A DNA stretch of 17,352 nucleotides from JBJHBY01 sp050485745 (GCA_050485745.1 JBJHBY010000050.1:1-17352), one strand, 5' to 3'. Shown: positions 6,653 through 14,607, counted from the stretch's first letter. Notes: generated by a model from the letters alone, not told the origin. Program-made: numbers and translations.

Positions 6653-8101
6653 ATGAGCCAGGGACAACCACTGCAAGAACTGAGCGCCACGCTGCAGGCA
6701 CAACTGCAACGCCAGCGCGATGCTTTCAATGCCGAAGGGCCGGTGGCACTGGAAACCCGCCTCGACCGCCTGGACCGATGTATCGCCCTGCTGGTCGATA
6801 ACCAGAAACCGATTTGCGACGCGGTCAACCAGGATTTCGGCTGCCGCTCGCGGCACGTCACCCTGATGACGGACATCATGACCTCGGTCGGCTCATTGAA
6901 GTTCGTGAAGAGCAATCTGAAGAAGTGGATGAAGCCGGAAAAACGCCGCGCCCCGGTTCCGATGAACCTGTTCGGCGCGCGCAGCGTGATCCACTACCAG
7001 CCCAAGGGCGTGATCGGCATCATGACCCCCTGGAACGTGCCGGTGAACATGATCTTCAGCCCGCTCGCCGATGTGCTCGGCGCCGGCAACCGCGCCATGA
7101 TCAAGCCGTCGGAGTTCACCCCCGCCACCGCCGAGGTGATGCAGGGGCTGTTCGAGCGCTACTTCGAGCCTACCGAAATCAGCGTCGTCACCGGTGGCCC
7201 CGAGGTCGGCGCAGCCTTCAGCGCCCTGCCCTTCGATCACATCATTTTTACCGGAGCCACCAGCATCGGCCGCCTGGTGATGCGCGCCGCCGCCGAGAAC
7301 CTGGTGCCCGTAACCCTGGAACTGGGCGGCAAGTCGCCGGTGGTGGTCTCCGACTCCATCGCCATCCAGGAGTCGGCGGAAAAAATCATCACCGGCAAAG
7401 CAATGAATGCCGGCCAGCTGTGTATCTCACCGGACTACTGCTTTGTTCCCGCCAGCCGCCTCGAGGCCTTTATCACCACCTGCCGCGAGACCATCGAGCA
7501 ACTGTACCCGAGCATTGTCGACAATCCTGACTACGTGGCCATGATCAACGAGCGCCACTACGATCGCATCCGCAGTTACCTGGATGACGCCCGCGACAAG
7601 GGCGCACGCATCGTCGAACTCAACCCGAGCGGCGAGAACTGGGATGACCGCGGCCGCCACAAGATTCCACTGCACCTGGTGATCGAGCCCACCGAGGACA
7701 TGAAGTGCATGCAGGACGAGATCTTCGGGCCGATCCTCAATATCAAGAGCTATCGCCGCGTCGACGAGTGCATCGACTACATCAACCACAAACCGCGCCC
7801 GCTGGCCCTGTACTACTTCGGCAAGGACAAGGCCGAGCAGGAAAAAGTGCTGTCGAACACCATCTCGGGCGGGGTCAGTGTCAACGACATCGCCATGCAC
7901 TTTGCCTGCGACGACATGCCCTTCGGTGGCGTCGGCCCCAGCGGCATGGGCAATTACCACGGCTTCGAGGGCTTCAAGACCTTCAGCCACGCCCGCTCGG
8001 TATTCAGGCAGGGCGCTGTCAACCTGGCCAAACTGGCCGGCACCCTGCCCCCCTACGGGGAAAAGATCGAGAAGATCCTCAGCGGCCAGATCAAGAAGTA
8101 A
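6653..8101 (+). CDS. Coniferyl-aldehyde-type (class 3-like) aldehyde dehydrogenase
   Basis: The 482-aa protein is an NAD(P)-dependent aldehyde dehydrogenase that oxidises an aldehyde to its acid. It lacks the N-terminal extension of class 1/2 enzymes and resembles coniferyl aldehyde dehydrogenases and class 3 fatty-aldehyde enzymes. Visible residues are Asn128 in TPWNVP, the FTGATSIGR cofactor motif, general base Glu223 in LELGGKSP, nucleophile Cys257 in GQLCISPDYC, and EIFGPIL. The C-terminal part has MPFGGVGPSGMGNYHG. The ATG at 6653 follows AGGAG at 6642-6646; an upstream extension from 6605 has no such site. It is the second gene of an operon with the GMC dehydrogenase, so it probably removes the aldehyde made by that enzyme. 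It ends 16 nt from the convergent LLM gene. Confidence 0.93.
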   Translation: MSQGQPLQELSATLQAQLQRQRDAFNAEGPVALETRLDRLDRCIALLVDNQKPICDAVNQDFGCRSRHVTLMTDIMTSVGSLKFVKSNLKKWMKPEKRRAPVPMNLFGARSVIHYQPKGVIGIMTPWNVPVNMIFSPLADVLGAGNRAMIKPSEFTPATAEVMQGLFERYFEPTEISVVTGGPEVGAAFSALPFDHIIFTGATSIGRLVMRAAAENLVPVTLELGGKSPVVVSDSIAIQESAEKIITGKAMNAGQLCISPDYCFVPASRLEAFITTCRETIEQLYPSIVDNPDYVAMINERHYDRIRSYLDDARDKGARIVELNPSGENWDDRGRHKIPLHLVIEPTEDMKCMQDEIFGPILNIKSYRRVDECIDYINHKPRPLALYYFGKDKAEQEKVLSNTISGGVSVNDIAMHFACDDMPFGGVGPSGMGNYHGFEGFKTFSHARSVFRQGAVNLAKLAGTLPPYGEKIEKILSGQIKK

Positions 8102-8109
8102 GGCACGGG

Positions 8110-8130
8110 GGCCGGGTTCAGCGCCCGGCC
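8110..8130. terminator. Bidirectional GC hairpin between convergent genes
   Basis: GGCCGGG and CCCGGCC pair across a 7-nt loop, 9 nt after the ALDH stop and overlapping the last codons of the LLM gene. Its place between converging genes suits a shared transcript end, though no T-tract is present. Confidence 0.4.
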
Positions 8131-9137
8131 AGCCGCTTCAGGTCTGCGATGATACCCGGCCACACCCCGGGCCCGGCGTCGTAGGGCGCGTAGATGCTGA
8201 GACGGTCGGCGTGGGCGCCGTACTTGTCCCACAGTTGCGCGGCAATAGTGGAAGGCTCGCCGCATGCCGCAAAATGGCGCAGCAGGGTATCGTCGATCAG
8301 ACCGGACATCTCCTGCCAGCGGCCCTCCTTGGACAGGCGGTTCAACTCCGGGTGCAGATCGCCGTAGCCCACCGCCTGCATCGGTGGCAGGTAGGCCGGC
8401 GTCGAGCCATAGAAGGCCAGCAAGCCCTTCACCGTCTGCTCCGCGTTGCGGTAGGACTCCTCGGTATCCCCGGTCACGCAGATCGCCGCGATTTCCACCT
8501 GAAAGGCTTCACGCGACCGGCCACTCGCCGCCAATGCCTGCAGCGCCACTGGCAACTGTTCATCGCGCACGAATGGCAGGGTATTGAACGGGTGGACGAT
8601 GAGGCCATCCGCCACCTCACCCGCCACCGTGGTCATCTTCGGCCCCAGTGCACCGAGCAGGATCGGGGGCTTGCCCCAGGGGTTTGGCCCTGGATTGAAC
8701 ATGGGCGTCATCAGGGTGTGGCGGAAGTATTCCCCCTCGAAGCGCAGGGGCGCGCCATCCTGCCAGCAGTCGAAGTGCGCCTTGACCGCCTGGATGTACT
8801 CACGCATACGCGCCGCAGGAGGCGAAAACGGCACCCCGAAGCGCTTCTCGATGTGGGTGCGGATCTGCGACCCCAGCCCCAGCAGGAAATGTCCGCGGGA
8901 AAAGCGCTGCAGGTCCCAGGCCTGGTAGGCGATATGCGCCGGGTTGCGCGGAAAGGCCACAGCAATACCGGTGGCGATGTCCATTCCCGGGCAGTGCTCC
9001 GCCACCATCACCAGGGGCAGGAACGGGTCGCGACTGCCTTCCAGGGTGTACACGCCATCGTAGCCGGCCTGCCGCAGCAGGGCCGCCTGATCTGCCGCCT
9101 GATCCAGGTCGGCGTAGAAGGGTCCGTCGATCTTCAT
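8118..9137 (-). CDS. LLM-class flavin-dependent oxidoreductase (TIGR03617-like)
   Basis: The 339-aa protein is a luciferase-like (LLM) TIM-barrel oxidoreductase, closest in appearance to the family built on mycobacterial MSMEG_2256 (TIGR03617). Recognisable parts are the start MKIDGPFYADL, the TGIAVAFPRNP strand, RFSRGHFLLGLGSQIRTHIEKRFGVPF, PPILLGALGPKM and the VADGLIVHPFNT strand. Family members use F420 or FMN. Which flavin applies is not evident here, and F420 would be unusual in a gammaproteobacterium. The ATG at 9137 is preceded by GAGGAG at 9142-9147. The gene is divergent from a TetR regulator, with a palindrome inside its promoter, so repression by that regulator is likely. The substrate is unknown. 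Confidence 0.86.
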   Translation of the reverse strand: MKIDGPFYADLDQAADQAALLRQAGYDGVYTLEGSRDPFLPLVMVAEHCPGMDIATGIAVAFPRNPAHIAYQAWDLQRFSRGHFLLGLGSQIRTHIEKRFGVPFSPPAARMREYIQAVKAHFDCWQDGAPLRFEGEYFRHTLMTPMFNPGPNPWGKPPILLGALGPKMTTVAGEVADGLIVHPFNTLPFVRDEQLPVALQALAASGRSREAFQVEIAAICVTGDTEESYRNAEQTVKGLLAFYGSTPAYLPPMQAVGYGDLHPELNRLSKEGRWQEMSGLIDDTLLRHFAACGEPSTIAAQLWDKYGAHADRLSIYAPYDAGPGVWPGIIADLKRLAGR

Positions 9138-9223
9138 GCTGCTCCTCGCGTCGTCACTCTCGCCACGCCGGCAATCCGGCTATCGCATTCCTGCGGGCAA
9201 CACGGCACAATGCCGGGGTCGCC

Positions 9224-9252
9224 ATCGTTTCACTATGCGATCGTAGTGTCAA
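9224..9252 (-). promoter_or_regulatory. Candidate promoter of the LLM gene
   Basis: On the minus strand a perfect -35 TTGACA (9247-9252) is followed after 17 bp by AACGAT (9224-9229, 3 of 6 to the -10 consensus). The palindrome at 9231-9248 fills the spacer. The strong -35 with a weak -10 suits a regulated promoter. Confidence 0.5.
9231..9248. promoter_or_regulatory. Candidate TetR-family operator
   Basis: The 18-bp site CACTATGCGATCGTAGTG has CACTA and TAGTG arms plus a matching G/C pair inward, an interrupted palindrome of the size TetR dimers bind. It overlaps the -35 and spacer of the LLM promoter and lies 29 nt before the regulator's start codon. It could therefore serve both self-repression and control of the LLM gene. 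Confidence 0.5.
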
Positions 9253-9276
9253 TTGCCGGGCAGCCGCCGGCACGAA

Positions 9277-9912
9277 ATGGACCCCAGAACCATGACCGCC
9301 AGCAACAGCCGTGAACTGCGCAGGCTCCAGACCCGGGCACGCATCCTTGAGGGCGCCGTGCGCGTCTTTGCCGAGCTGGGCTTCGATGCCGCGTCCATGG
9401 GGGAGATTGCCCGCCGCAGTGGCGTGAAGAAGGCCCTGGTGCAGTATCACTTCGAGACCAAGGACAACCTCTGGCGCGAGGCCATGCTGCATCTCTGGCA
9501 GCAGCTCGAGGAAGCATTTCCGCACTACGTCTCCGACGTCGAAGCCGCCTCCAGCCCGGAGCAGGTTCGCGCGGTGTTTCGCCAGGTTCTGCGTTTCGCC
9601 CGGGATCACCGTGCCTGGATGGGCATTGTGTTCCGGGAGTCCGCCTATCCCGGGCCTCGCCTGGACTGGCTGATCGAGCACTGCATGCGCAAGAATTTCG
9701 ACGACGGCCTGCGCTTCATCGGCCTCGCCCAGCAGGCCGGGGTGCTGCCCCAGGGCTCGCCGCTGCACCTGCTGCACATCATCTCCGGAGCGCTGTTCTA
9801 CGTGATGCTGGTGGCACCGATGACCCATCGTGTGACAGGGGTGTGCCTGACCGACGAGGAGCAGCAGGACGCCCTGCTCGACCAGCTGATGCACATGCTG
9901 CGCCCGGACTGA
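9277..9912 (+). CDS. TetR/AcrR-family transcriptional regulator
   Basis: The product (211 aa) has an N-terminal TetR DNA-binding domain: RARILEGAVRVFAELGFDAASMGEIARRSGVKKALVQYHFETKDNLWREA matches the three-helix pattern and the YHF..KDNL hallmark. The remaining 150 residues are a helical ligand-binding and dimerisation domain that cannot be assigned to a subfamily. The start is uncertain: ATG at 9277 is used, ATG at 9292 gives a fully adequate protein, and none has a clear ribosome site. It is divergent from the LLM oxidoreductase across a palindrome at 9231-9248, the usual arrangement for a local repressor. The ligand could be the LLM enzyme's substrate. It converges on the ybfF-like gene 37 nt downstream. 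Confidence 0.9.
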   Translation: MDPRTMTASNSRELRRLQTRARILEGAVRVFAELGFDAASMGEIARRSGVKKALVQYHFETKDNLWREAMLHLWQQLEEAFPHYVSDVEAASSPEQVRAVFRQVLRFARDHRAWMGIVFRESAYPGPRLDWLIEHCMRKNFDDGLRFIGLAQQAGVLPQGSPLHLLHIISGALFYVMLVAPMTHRVTGVCLTDEEQQDALLDQLMHMLRPD

Positions 9913-9949
9913 GGCCCGCGCAGCCGCACTGGCAGGACAGTCTCGCCCG

Positions 9950-10747
9950 TCAGCCTGTGTCGGCTTCCGCTCCCGACTCCGCCAGGAAGTTGCACACCAG
10001 GCGCTGGAAGGCGATGGGCTTTTCCGCGTGCAGCCAGTGGCCCGTACCCGCCAGCATGCGAAACCGGAACCTGGGAAAGCGCTCGCGCATCGGTGCCTCG
10101 TGTTCGGGGCGAATGTAATCCGAGTGCTCACCCTTGAGCCAGAGTACCGGGCCGGCATAGGGACCCTGTGCCGTCGGCGCACGGCGCAGCTCATCATAGC
10201 CATCGCGCAGGGCGGCGAGGTTGAAACGCCAGTGGAAACCGCCAGCGTCGCGGTAAAGACTCTTCAGCAGGAACTGCCGCACGCCCTCCTCCGCCACACC
10301 ATGCTGTGCCAGCCAGGCGTCCGCCGCGTTGCGGGACCGCACTGTGGCCAGGGGCAGAGAGCTCAGCGCATCAAGGATCCGGTCATGGTGCCGCGGGTAA
10401 TCCACCGGGGCGATATCGGCCACCACCAGGGCCCGTACCCGATGTGGATTGGCCAGGGCCAGCTGCATTGCCACCTTGCCCCCCAGGGAGTGCCCCAGCA
10501 GTGCGATACGCCCGAGACCCCGGGCATCGAGCAGGCGCAGCACATCATCCGCCATGGCCGCGATGTCCATCGTATCGGACCAGGGGGAGCGCCCGTGATT
10601 GCGCAGGTCCGGCAGCAAGACCTCATGCCGGGCCGCGCAGGCTCGGGCCAATGCGGACAGATTGTCGCCACTGCCGAACAGACCGTGCAGCAACAACAGG
10701 GGCGGGCCCTGGCCCAGGCTGCGCTGGTGCAGCTGCAGCTCGCTCAC
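9950..10747 (-). CDS. ybfF: YbfF-like alpha/beta-hydrolase esterase
   Basis: The protein is a cytosolic alpha/beta-hydrolase resembling E. coli YbfF, an acyl-CoA/short-chain ester esterase. Family landmarks are LLLLHGLFGSGDNL (oxyanion region), DLRNHGRSP, the nucleophile elbow GHSLGGKVAM (Ser87 from the start used), VVADIAPVDY, and the late GTGHWLHAEKP with the catalytic histidine. The GTG at 10747 is chosen because GGGGA lies 7 nt upstream. An upstream GTG at 10768 would add seven residues but has no ribosome site. Length is 265 aa, similar to the 254 aa of YbfF. It is divergent from the lipoprotein gene at 10854. Confidence 0.87.
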   Translation of the reverse strand: MSELQLHQRSLGQGPPLLLLHGLFGSGDNLSALARACAARHEVLLPDLRNHGRSPWSDTMDIAAMADDVLRLLDARGLGRIALLGHSLGGKVAMQLALANPHRVRALVVADIAPVDYPRHHDRILDALSSLPLATVRSRNAADAWLAQHGVAEEGVRQFLLKSLYRDAGGFHWRFNLAALRDGYDELRRAPTAQGPYAGPVLWLKGEHSDYIRPEHEAPMRERFPRFRFRMLAGTGHWLHAEKPIAFQRLVCNFLAESGAEADTG

Positions 10748-10808
10748 GGTGGCGTCCCCGTGTGGCACGACGACGTCATCAACGGGTGTTCCCCTTGCGG
10801 CGGACTGA

Positions 10809-10814
10809 TAGAAT
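10809..10814 (+). promoter_or_regulatory. Candidate -10 box of the lipoprotein gene
   Basis: TAGAAT matches the -10 consensus at 5 of 6 positions, 39 nt before the ATG at 10854. No convincing -35 lies 16-18 bp upstream. Confidence 0.3.
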
Positions 10815-10853
10815 GCGGCAGTGTATCAAGTCAAAAATAGCCGGGGAATATCC

Positions 10854-11633
10854 ATGATTCGCGCTCTCGCCTGCCTCTCCGTACTGCTTCTGCTCGCCAG
10901 CTGCGGCGGCGCCGGTGGCGGCACCAACCCGACCGTCTTCGAGTACCAGATCAACCGCGAGCTGCTGGCGGAAAAGCCGATCAAACGCGTGATCGTGGCC
11001 AGCGCAAACTTCAGCGGCGAACCCACACGTCACCACCTGCAACCCGGTGCACGCCGCGTGCACAGCCTGATCAAGGACTATCTGCGCCGCAATGGCTATG
11101 AGGTGGCGCCGGACCACCTCTTTGACAATGCCTGGAACCAGGCCATCCGCACCTACGGGGAAATCTACGACCCGACCACCGGCCGTGTCGACCAGCGTAC
11201 CTGGCAGGCAGTGATGATCACCACCGCCCAGGCCCTGCAGGAGGCCGGCAACATCGATGCGATCATCTTCGCCGACGTGATCGAGCACGACGTGCAGCAC
11301 AACTCCGGCATGCAACACCACGCACGCTGGCTCGGCGTGACGCGACGCCCGGCGCTGCAGGGGCCGGGTTCCGGCGTGCCCGCCGACTTCGACTGGAACC
11401 AGTCGGTCAGAGCCGCTTCCGTGGTGGTGAACGTGCTCACGGTCGATCTCGAGGGAGTATTCAGCAGCCGTGGCGGACTCGATACCCTGCAGGCCATCGA
11501 TCTGCGCATGTCCAGCCCCGCTTTTGTGCGCCGCCGCAACCTGCTCAGCAGCGACACCCATTTGCAGGAGGGGATCGAGCTGGCTTTTCACCCGCTGATC
11601 AAGATGCGTCGCTATCCGGGGCCGCGGAACTGA
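10854..11633 (+). CDS. Lipoprotein of unknown function
   Basis: I do not recognise this 259-aa protein. The ATG at 10854 follows GGGGAA (10843-10848). It starts a lipoprotein signal: MIRA, a hydrophobic run, then lipobox LASC with Cys17 as the lipidated residue. Glycines at the next positions, and no Asp at +2, predict outer-membrane sorting. The mature part begins with a glycine-rich linker, then alternates strands and helices: KRVIVASANFSG, a helix ending in KDYLRRNGYEV, an IDAIIFADVIEHDVQ strand, and ASVVVNVLTVDLEG. The strand-helix order, with a conserved-looking NxFSG turn, loosely recalls CsgG- or DUF799-like lipoproteins, but no signature confirms it. Its last 35 nt overlap the end of the prolyl isomerase gene on the other strand. 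Confidence 0.85.
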   Translation: MIRALACLSVLLLLASCGGAGGGTNPTVFEYQINRELLAEKPIKRVIVASANFSGEPTRHHLQPGARRVHSLIKDYLRRNGYEVAPDHLFDNAWNQAIRTYGEIYDPTTGRVDQRTWQAVMITTAQALQEAGNIDAIIFADVIEHDVQHNSGMQHHARWLGVTRRPALQGPGSGVPADFDWNQSVRAASVVVNVLTVDLEGVFSSRGGLDTLQAIDLRMSSPAFVRRRNLLSSDTHLQEGIELAFHPLIKMRRYPGPRN

Positions 11634-12552
11634 TCACCACGTAGCGCTGACGCAATTCGCGGATATAAGCGCGCCAGCGCTCGTGCTCCTCGCGCGCGCG
11701 CCACTGCGCCCGCAGGCGCGGCAGGGCCTGCTCGAAACTCAGCGGCTGTGCCGCTTCATGGTTCTCGATCCAGACCAGATGCCAACCGTAACTGGAGGCA
11801 ACCGGCGCCAACCAGCGCCCCGTTTCCAGGCCCTGCTCGCGCAGGACAGGCATGAACCCCGGCCCCAGCAGATTGCCCAGTTCACGCTCCGAGACTCCGC
11901 GCCAACGATGCCCGTGCAGAAACGGCCGTCCCAGCGCGGCAGCACCGGCGTCCGGTAGCATATCCGCCGCCCGCAGCTGTGCCAGCACCGCCGCTGCCGC
12001 GGCCTCGTCCCCGGGAACAAACACATGAAACAGATCTATGCGTGCGGGCCGCTGCAACTGGGGCAACTGCTCCGCATACAGGGCCTCCAGCTCTCCGGGG
12101 CCGGGCTGCAGCGGTTGCGCGGCCAGCACCCGGGCCTCCAGTCGCTGGCTCAGGCGGCGCCGCACCACCGGGTCGCGCCGGTGCATGTCGAGTTGCTCCG
12201 CGTGGCGCAGGAGTATTGATTCGCGAGTCTCGTCCAGCCCCAGAAAGCGCATGTTCTGCAGCAGACGCTCACGCGCCACGGGGTCACTGCGATGCAGCCC
12301 CAGGCGCAGGGCCTCCTCCAGCAGCATGCTTTCATCCAGGATCTGCTGGCGCAGTGCCTCACGCTGCCGTGCATCGGGGGGCGCGCCGCTTTGCCGCGAC
12401 CACTCCGCATAGCGCTCGGCCAGGGCTTCCGGGCCGGGAGCCGCGAGCAGCATCCGCGGTGCCGGCAGCAGCAGGGGCAGTAGCAGCGCGAACACCAGCC
12501 CCGCCGCCAACAGCGTCAGCAGCGGCCGCGCAGCACGCCAGGCCGCGCTCAT
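11599..12552 (-). CDS. Membrane-anchored parvulin-type peptidyl-prolyl isomerase
   Basis: The 317-aa protein has one hydrophobic segment at residues 11-30 (signal anchor or uncleaved signal), then a helical SurA-N-like region (about 40-150) and a PpiC-type rotamase domain (about 168-265). The rotamase region shows ARIDLFHVFV, a helix with ALGRPFLHGHRWRGVSERELGNLLGPGF, then GRWLAPVASSYGWHLVWIEN, the usual parvulin pattern. It should act in the periplasm as a folding catalyst. It starts 13 nt after the DUF3604 gene ends, with no strong ribosome site (GGCCGGGT upstream), so translation is probably coupled. The DUF3604 product is its likeliest client. Its 3' end overlaps the lipoprotein gene antisense by 35 bp. 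Confidence 0.82.
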   Translation of the reverse strand: MSAAWRAARPLLTLLAAGLVFALLLPLLLPAPRMLLAAPGPEALAERYAEWSRQSGAPPDARQREALRQQILDESMLLEEALRLGLHRSDPVARERLLQNMRFLGLDETRESILLRHAEQLDMHRRDPVVRRRLSQRLEARVLAAQPLQPGPGELEALYAEQLPQLQRPARIDLFHVFVPGDEAAAAAVLAQLRAADMLPDAGAAALGRPFLHGHRWRGVSERELGNLLGPGFMPVLREQGLETGRWLAPVASSYGWHLVWIENHEAAQPLSFEQALPRLRAQWRAREEHERWRAYIRELRQRYVVISSAAPDSDAS

Positions 12553-12565
12553 GCCGGACCCGGCC

Positions 12566-14527
12566 TCACCGGCTGGCCTGGGTCACCCCCTCCGGGGTGT
12601 ACCAGATCGGTGAACTCCAGGCGCGCTCCTGAATGGTCGGACGATGCAGGGACGAACAACAGGCCTCGAAACCCTTGGCGATGGTCTCCGGTCGCTCGCA
12701 ATCCACCTGCCGCGCCGCGCACATCATCTGGCTCCAGCGACAGGTCGGGTTCTCGACGACCCGCGCGTAATAGAACGCCGCCTGGCTGGGATCGAAGTCC
12801 GGGTCTTCCCACACCGTGCACAGCTGGCTGAAGCCTTCACCATGGGCCTGGCAGCTGCGCAGATCGACCCCCGCGCCGTTGTCCGGGTCCCCCGCCACCT
12901 CGAACACCTGTTCGTGGGTGTTGCCTTCGTCGTCGATCCAGCCCTTGATGATCTGCACCCGCTGCAGCGGTGTGCCCGGGCTTTGTGCAACGCCGGGGTC
13001 CATCAACGCCGACACGGCGAAACGCGGGGCCGCAGCCGTGGACGGCTGCCGGGGCAAGTCCCCCCCCATCGGCACACCATCGCGGTAGCCGGTTTCGGCA
13101 AAGGCGTCGTCCTCGCACAGGGCCGCGGGATAGTCCCAGCCGCCGAAAAAGCGCAGGGTCATGCGCGGGCCACTGGTGCCGTAGGCTTCACGCCGCTGCA
13201 TCGCCGCAAACAGGGAATCACGGGTATTCTCCTCGGCCCACAGCACCGCCAGGCCGCCGGGATTGAATTCAATGTCATCGGGCAGACGGTCGAGGATCGT
13301 CTCATCCGCCGGAACACCGGCACCACCATGTCCGGGGAAGTCTTCCTTGTCGACCAGGCCTGGCGCTCCGAGGTGGGTGTCGGTGCTGGCAATAAAGCCG
13401 AACTTGAACGGGTTGACGCCGATCCGGGCCTGTTCCTGCAGACCGTCCTTCAGCACCTCACGCACAAAGCCGCTGTCCGGCTTCGGCGGCCGCGCCAGCC
13501 AGGGCTGGAATTTGCCGCTGAACTTGTCATAGGGCAACTGTTCGTAGGCGCAGAGCTCATCGCTGGTATTCAGCGGGCCAAAGTAGCACTCCGAACTGCC
13601 CTTGTGCTGCATGATCTCCACCAGACGCTCCATATCCGCGCGCAGTTCCGCGTCCTGGGGCGTGATCGGTGCGCCATCGTCGCGGGTCCGGGCGAACATG
13701 AAGCCGTCGCTGATATTGGAGTTGTGCGGAATCACGATCACATCACAATCGCCGCCCGAGCGCTTGCACCGGGCGTCGAGGGCATGCCAGAGCTTCTCGG
13801 CGGAGGGGGCATCGACAAAGCTGATCGGCAGGTCCGGGACCTGGTCGTTGCGGAACACGATGTTGCGATGCAGGTTGCCGAGATTGCGGGATGCGCCGGT
13901 CCACTCGTAACCGATGAAGGAGCTGAAGCCACAGTCGCTGCTGCGATCGTAGGCATCCTCCGCCGCCTGTTGCATTTCTTCCCAGACCGGGCGCCCGGCT
14001 TCCCGGCAAAGCTCACCGTCGCGCCCACACATGCCAAGGCGGCGCGCCTTGGAAGCGCTGGTATTGAACAGGAAGAACGCGGCCCGCGGCCAGCGCCGGT
14101 AAACCTGGCATTGCCAGGAGCCGAACCCTTCCATATCAGGGTCCTGGCACATGTTGACCTCGCCAAACAGCTCGGCGTGGTCCGTCACCACGGCGAAATC
14201 CAGGGGGCGCAGCAGCTGAACCTCGCGCATCGGCTCACCCGTCTCCGTCCAGGGCTGGATGCCCAGTCGCTCACCCCTGGCGAAGCGATAGGCCTGTGCC
14301 GGTGTGGTGCGGGTTTCCTGGGTCGAGGCATCAAGGGAATAGCGCGTGTGGACGTGGGTATCGCCGAAGAAGGGGCGCCGCAAGGGCTCATAGCGGGCGC
14401 AGGCCTCACGCTCCTCGGTCACCCGGTAGGGCCGCTCCGCGGCTTCGTCCGCCCAAGCCGGGGCCAGCAGAGTCAGCGGCAGAAGCCAGACCACGAGCCG
14501 GTGCAGGGAGAGTCGACAGTGCATCAT
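12566..14527 (-). CDS. DUF3604 secreted protein, PHP-like metal site
   Basis: The 653-aa product matches the DUF3604 family, large exported proteins with a PHP-like metal site and little known function. The first 26 residues are a signal peptide ending APAWA, with cleavage before DEAAERP. The FFGDTHVHTRYSLDAS segment (His58, His60) follows, then DFAVVTDHAELFGE, VIVIPHNSN, an HKGSSECYFG segment and FIASTDTHLGAPG, a spaced set of His/Asp residues typical of PHP-type metal centres. The mature chain has 18 cysteines, clustered at 120-300 and in the last 120 residues, suggesting several disulfides in the periplasm. Start: tandem ATGs at 14527 and 14524 after a GAGGA. It is followed after 13 nt by a periplasmic prolyl isomerase gene. 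An enzymatic role as hydrolase is inferred from the metal site only. Confidence 0.87.
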   Translation of the reverse strand: MMHCRLSLHRLVVWLLPLTLLAPAWADEAAERPYRVTEEREACARYEPLRRPFFGDTHVHTRYSLDASTQETRTTPAQAYRFARGERLGIQPWTETGEPMREVQLLRPLDFAVVTDHAELFGEVNMCQDPDMEGFGSWQCQVYRRWPRAAFFLFNTSASKARRLGMCGRDGELCREAGRPVWEEMQQAAEDAYDRSSDCGFSSFIGYEWTGASRNLGNLHRNIVFRNDQVPDLPISFVDAPSAEKLWHALDARCKRSGGDCDVIVIPHNSNISDGFMFARTRDDGAPITPQDAELRADMERLVEIMQHKGSSECYFGPLNTSDELCAYEQLPYDKFSGKFQPWLARPPKPDSGFVREVLKDGLQEQARIGVNPFKFGFIASTDTHLGAPGLVDKEDFPGHGGAGVPADETILDRLPDDIEFNPGGLAVLWAEENTRDSLFAAMQRREAYGTSGPRMTLRFFGGWDYPAALCEDDAFAETGYRDGVPMGGDLPRQPSTAAAPRFAVSALMDPGVAQSPGTPLQRVQIIKGWIDDEGNTHEQVFEVAGDPDNGAGVDLRSCQAHGEGFSQLCTVWEDPDFDPSQAAFYYARVVENPTCRWSQMMCAARQVDCERPETIAKGFEACCSSLHRPTIQERAWSSPIWYTPEGVTQASR

Positions 14528-14556
14528 GGTCGCGTCCTCATTATGTTTTGCCGCGT

Positions 14557-14562
14557 ATTATC
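14557..14562 (-). promoter_or_regulatory. Possible -10 box upstream of the DUF3604 gene
   Basis: GATAAT on the minus strand matches the -10 consensus at 5 of 6 positions, about 30 nt before the ATG. There is no good -35. It would allow the DUF3604/isomerase pair to be transcribed apart from the dgcP-like gene. Confidence 0.3.
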
Positions 14563-14607
14563 GCAGAGCAGTCCAGCGACAACAGCCCCGAAACGGCCGT
14601 CCGGGCA

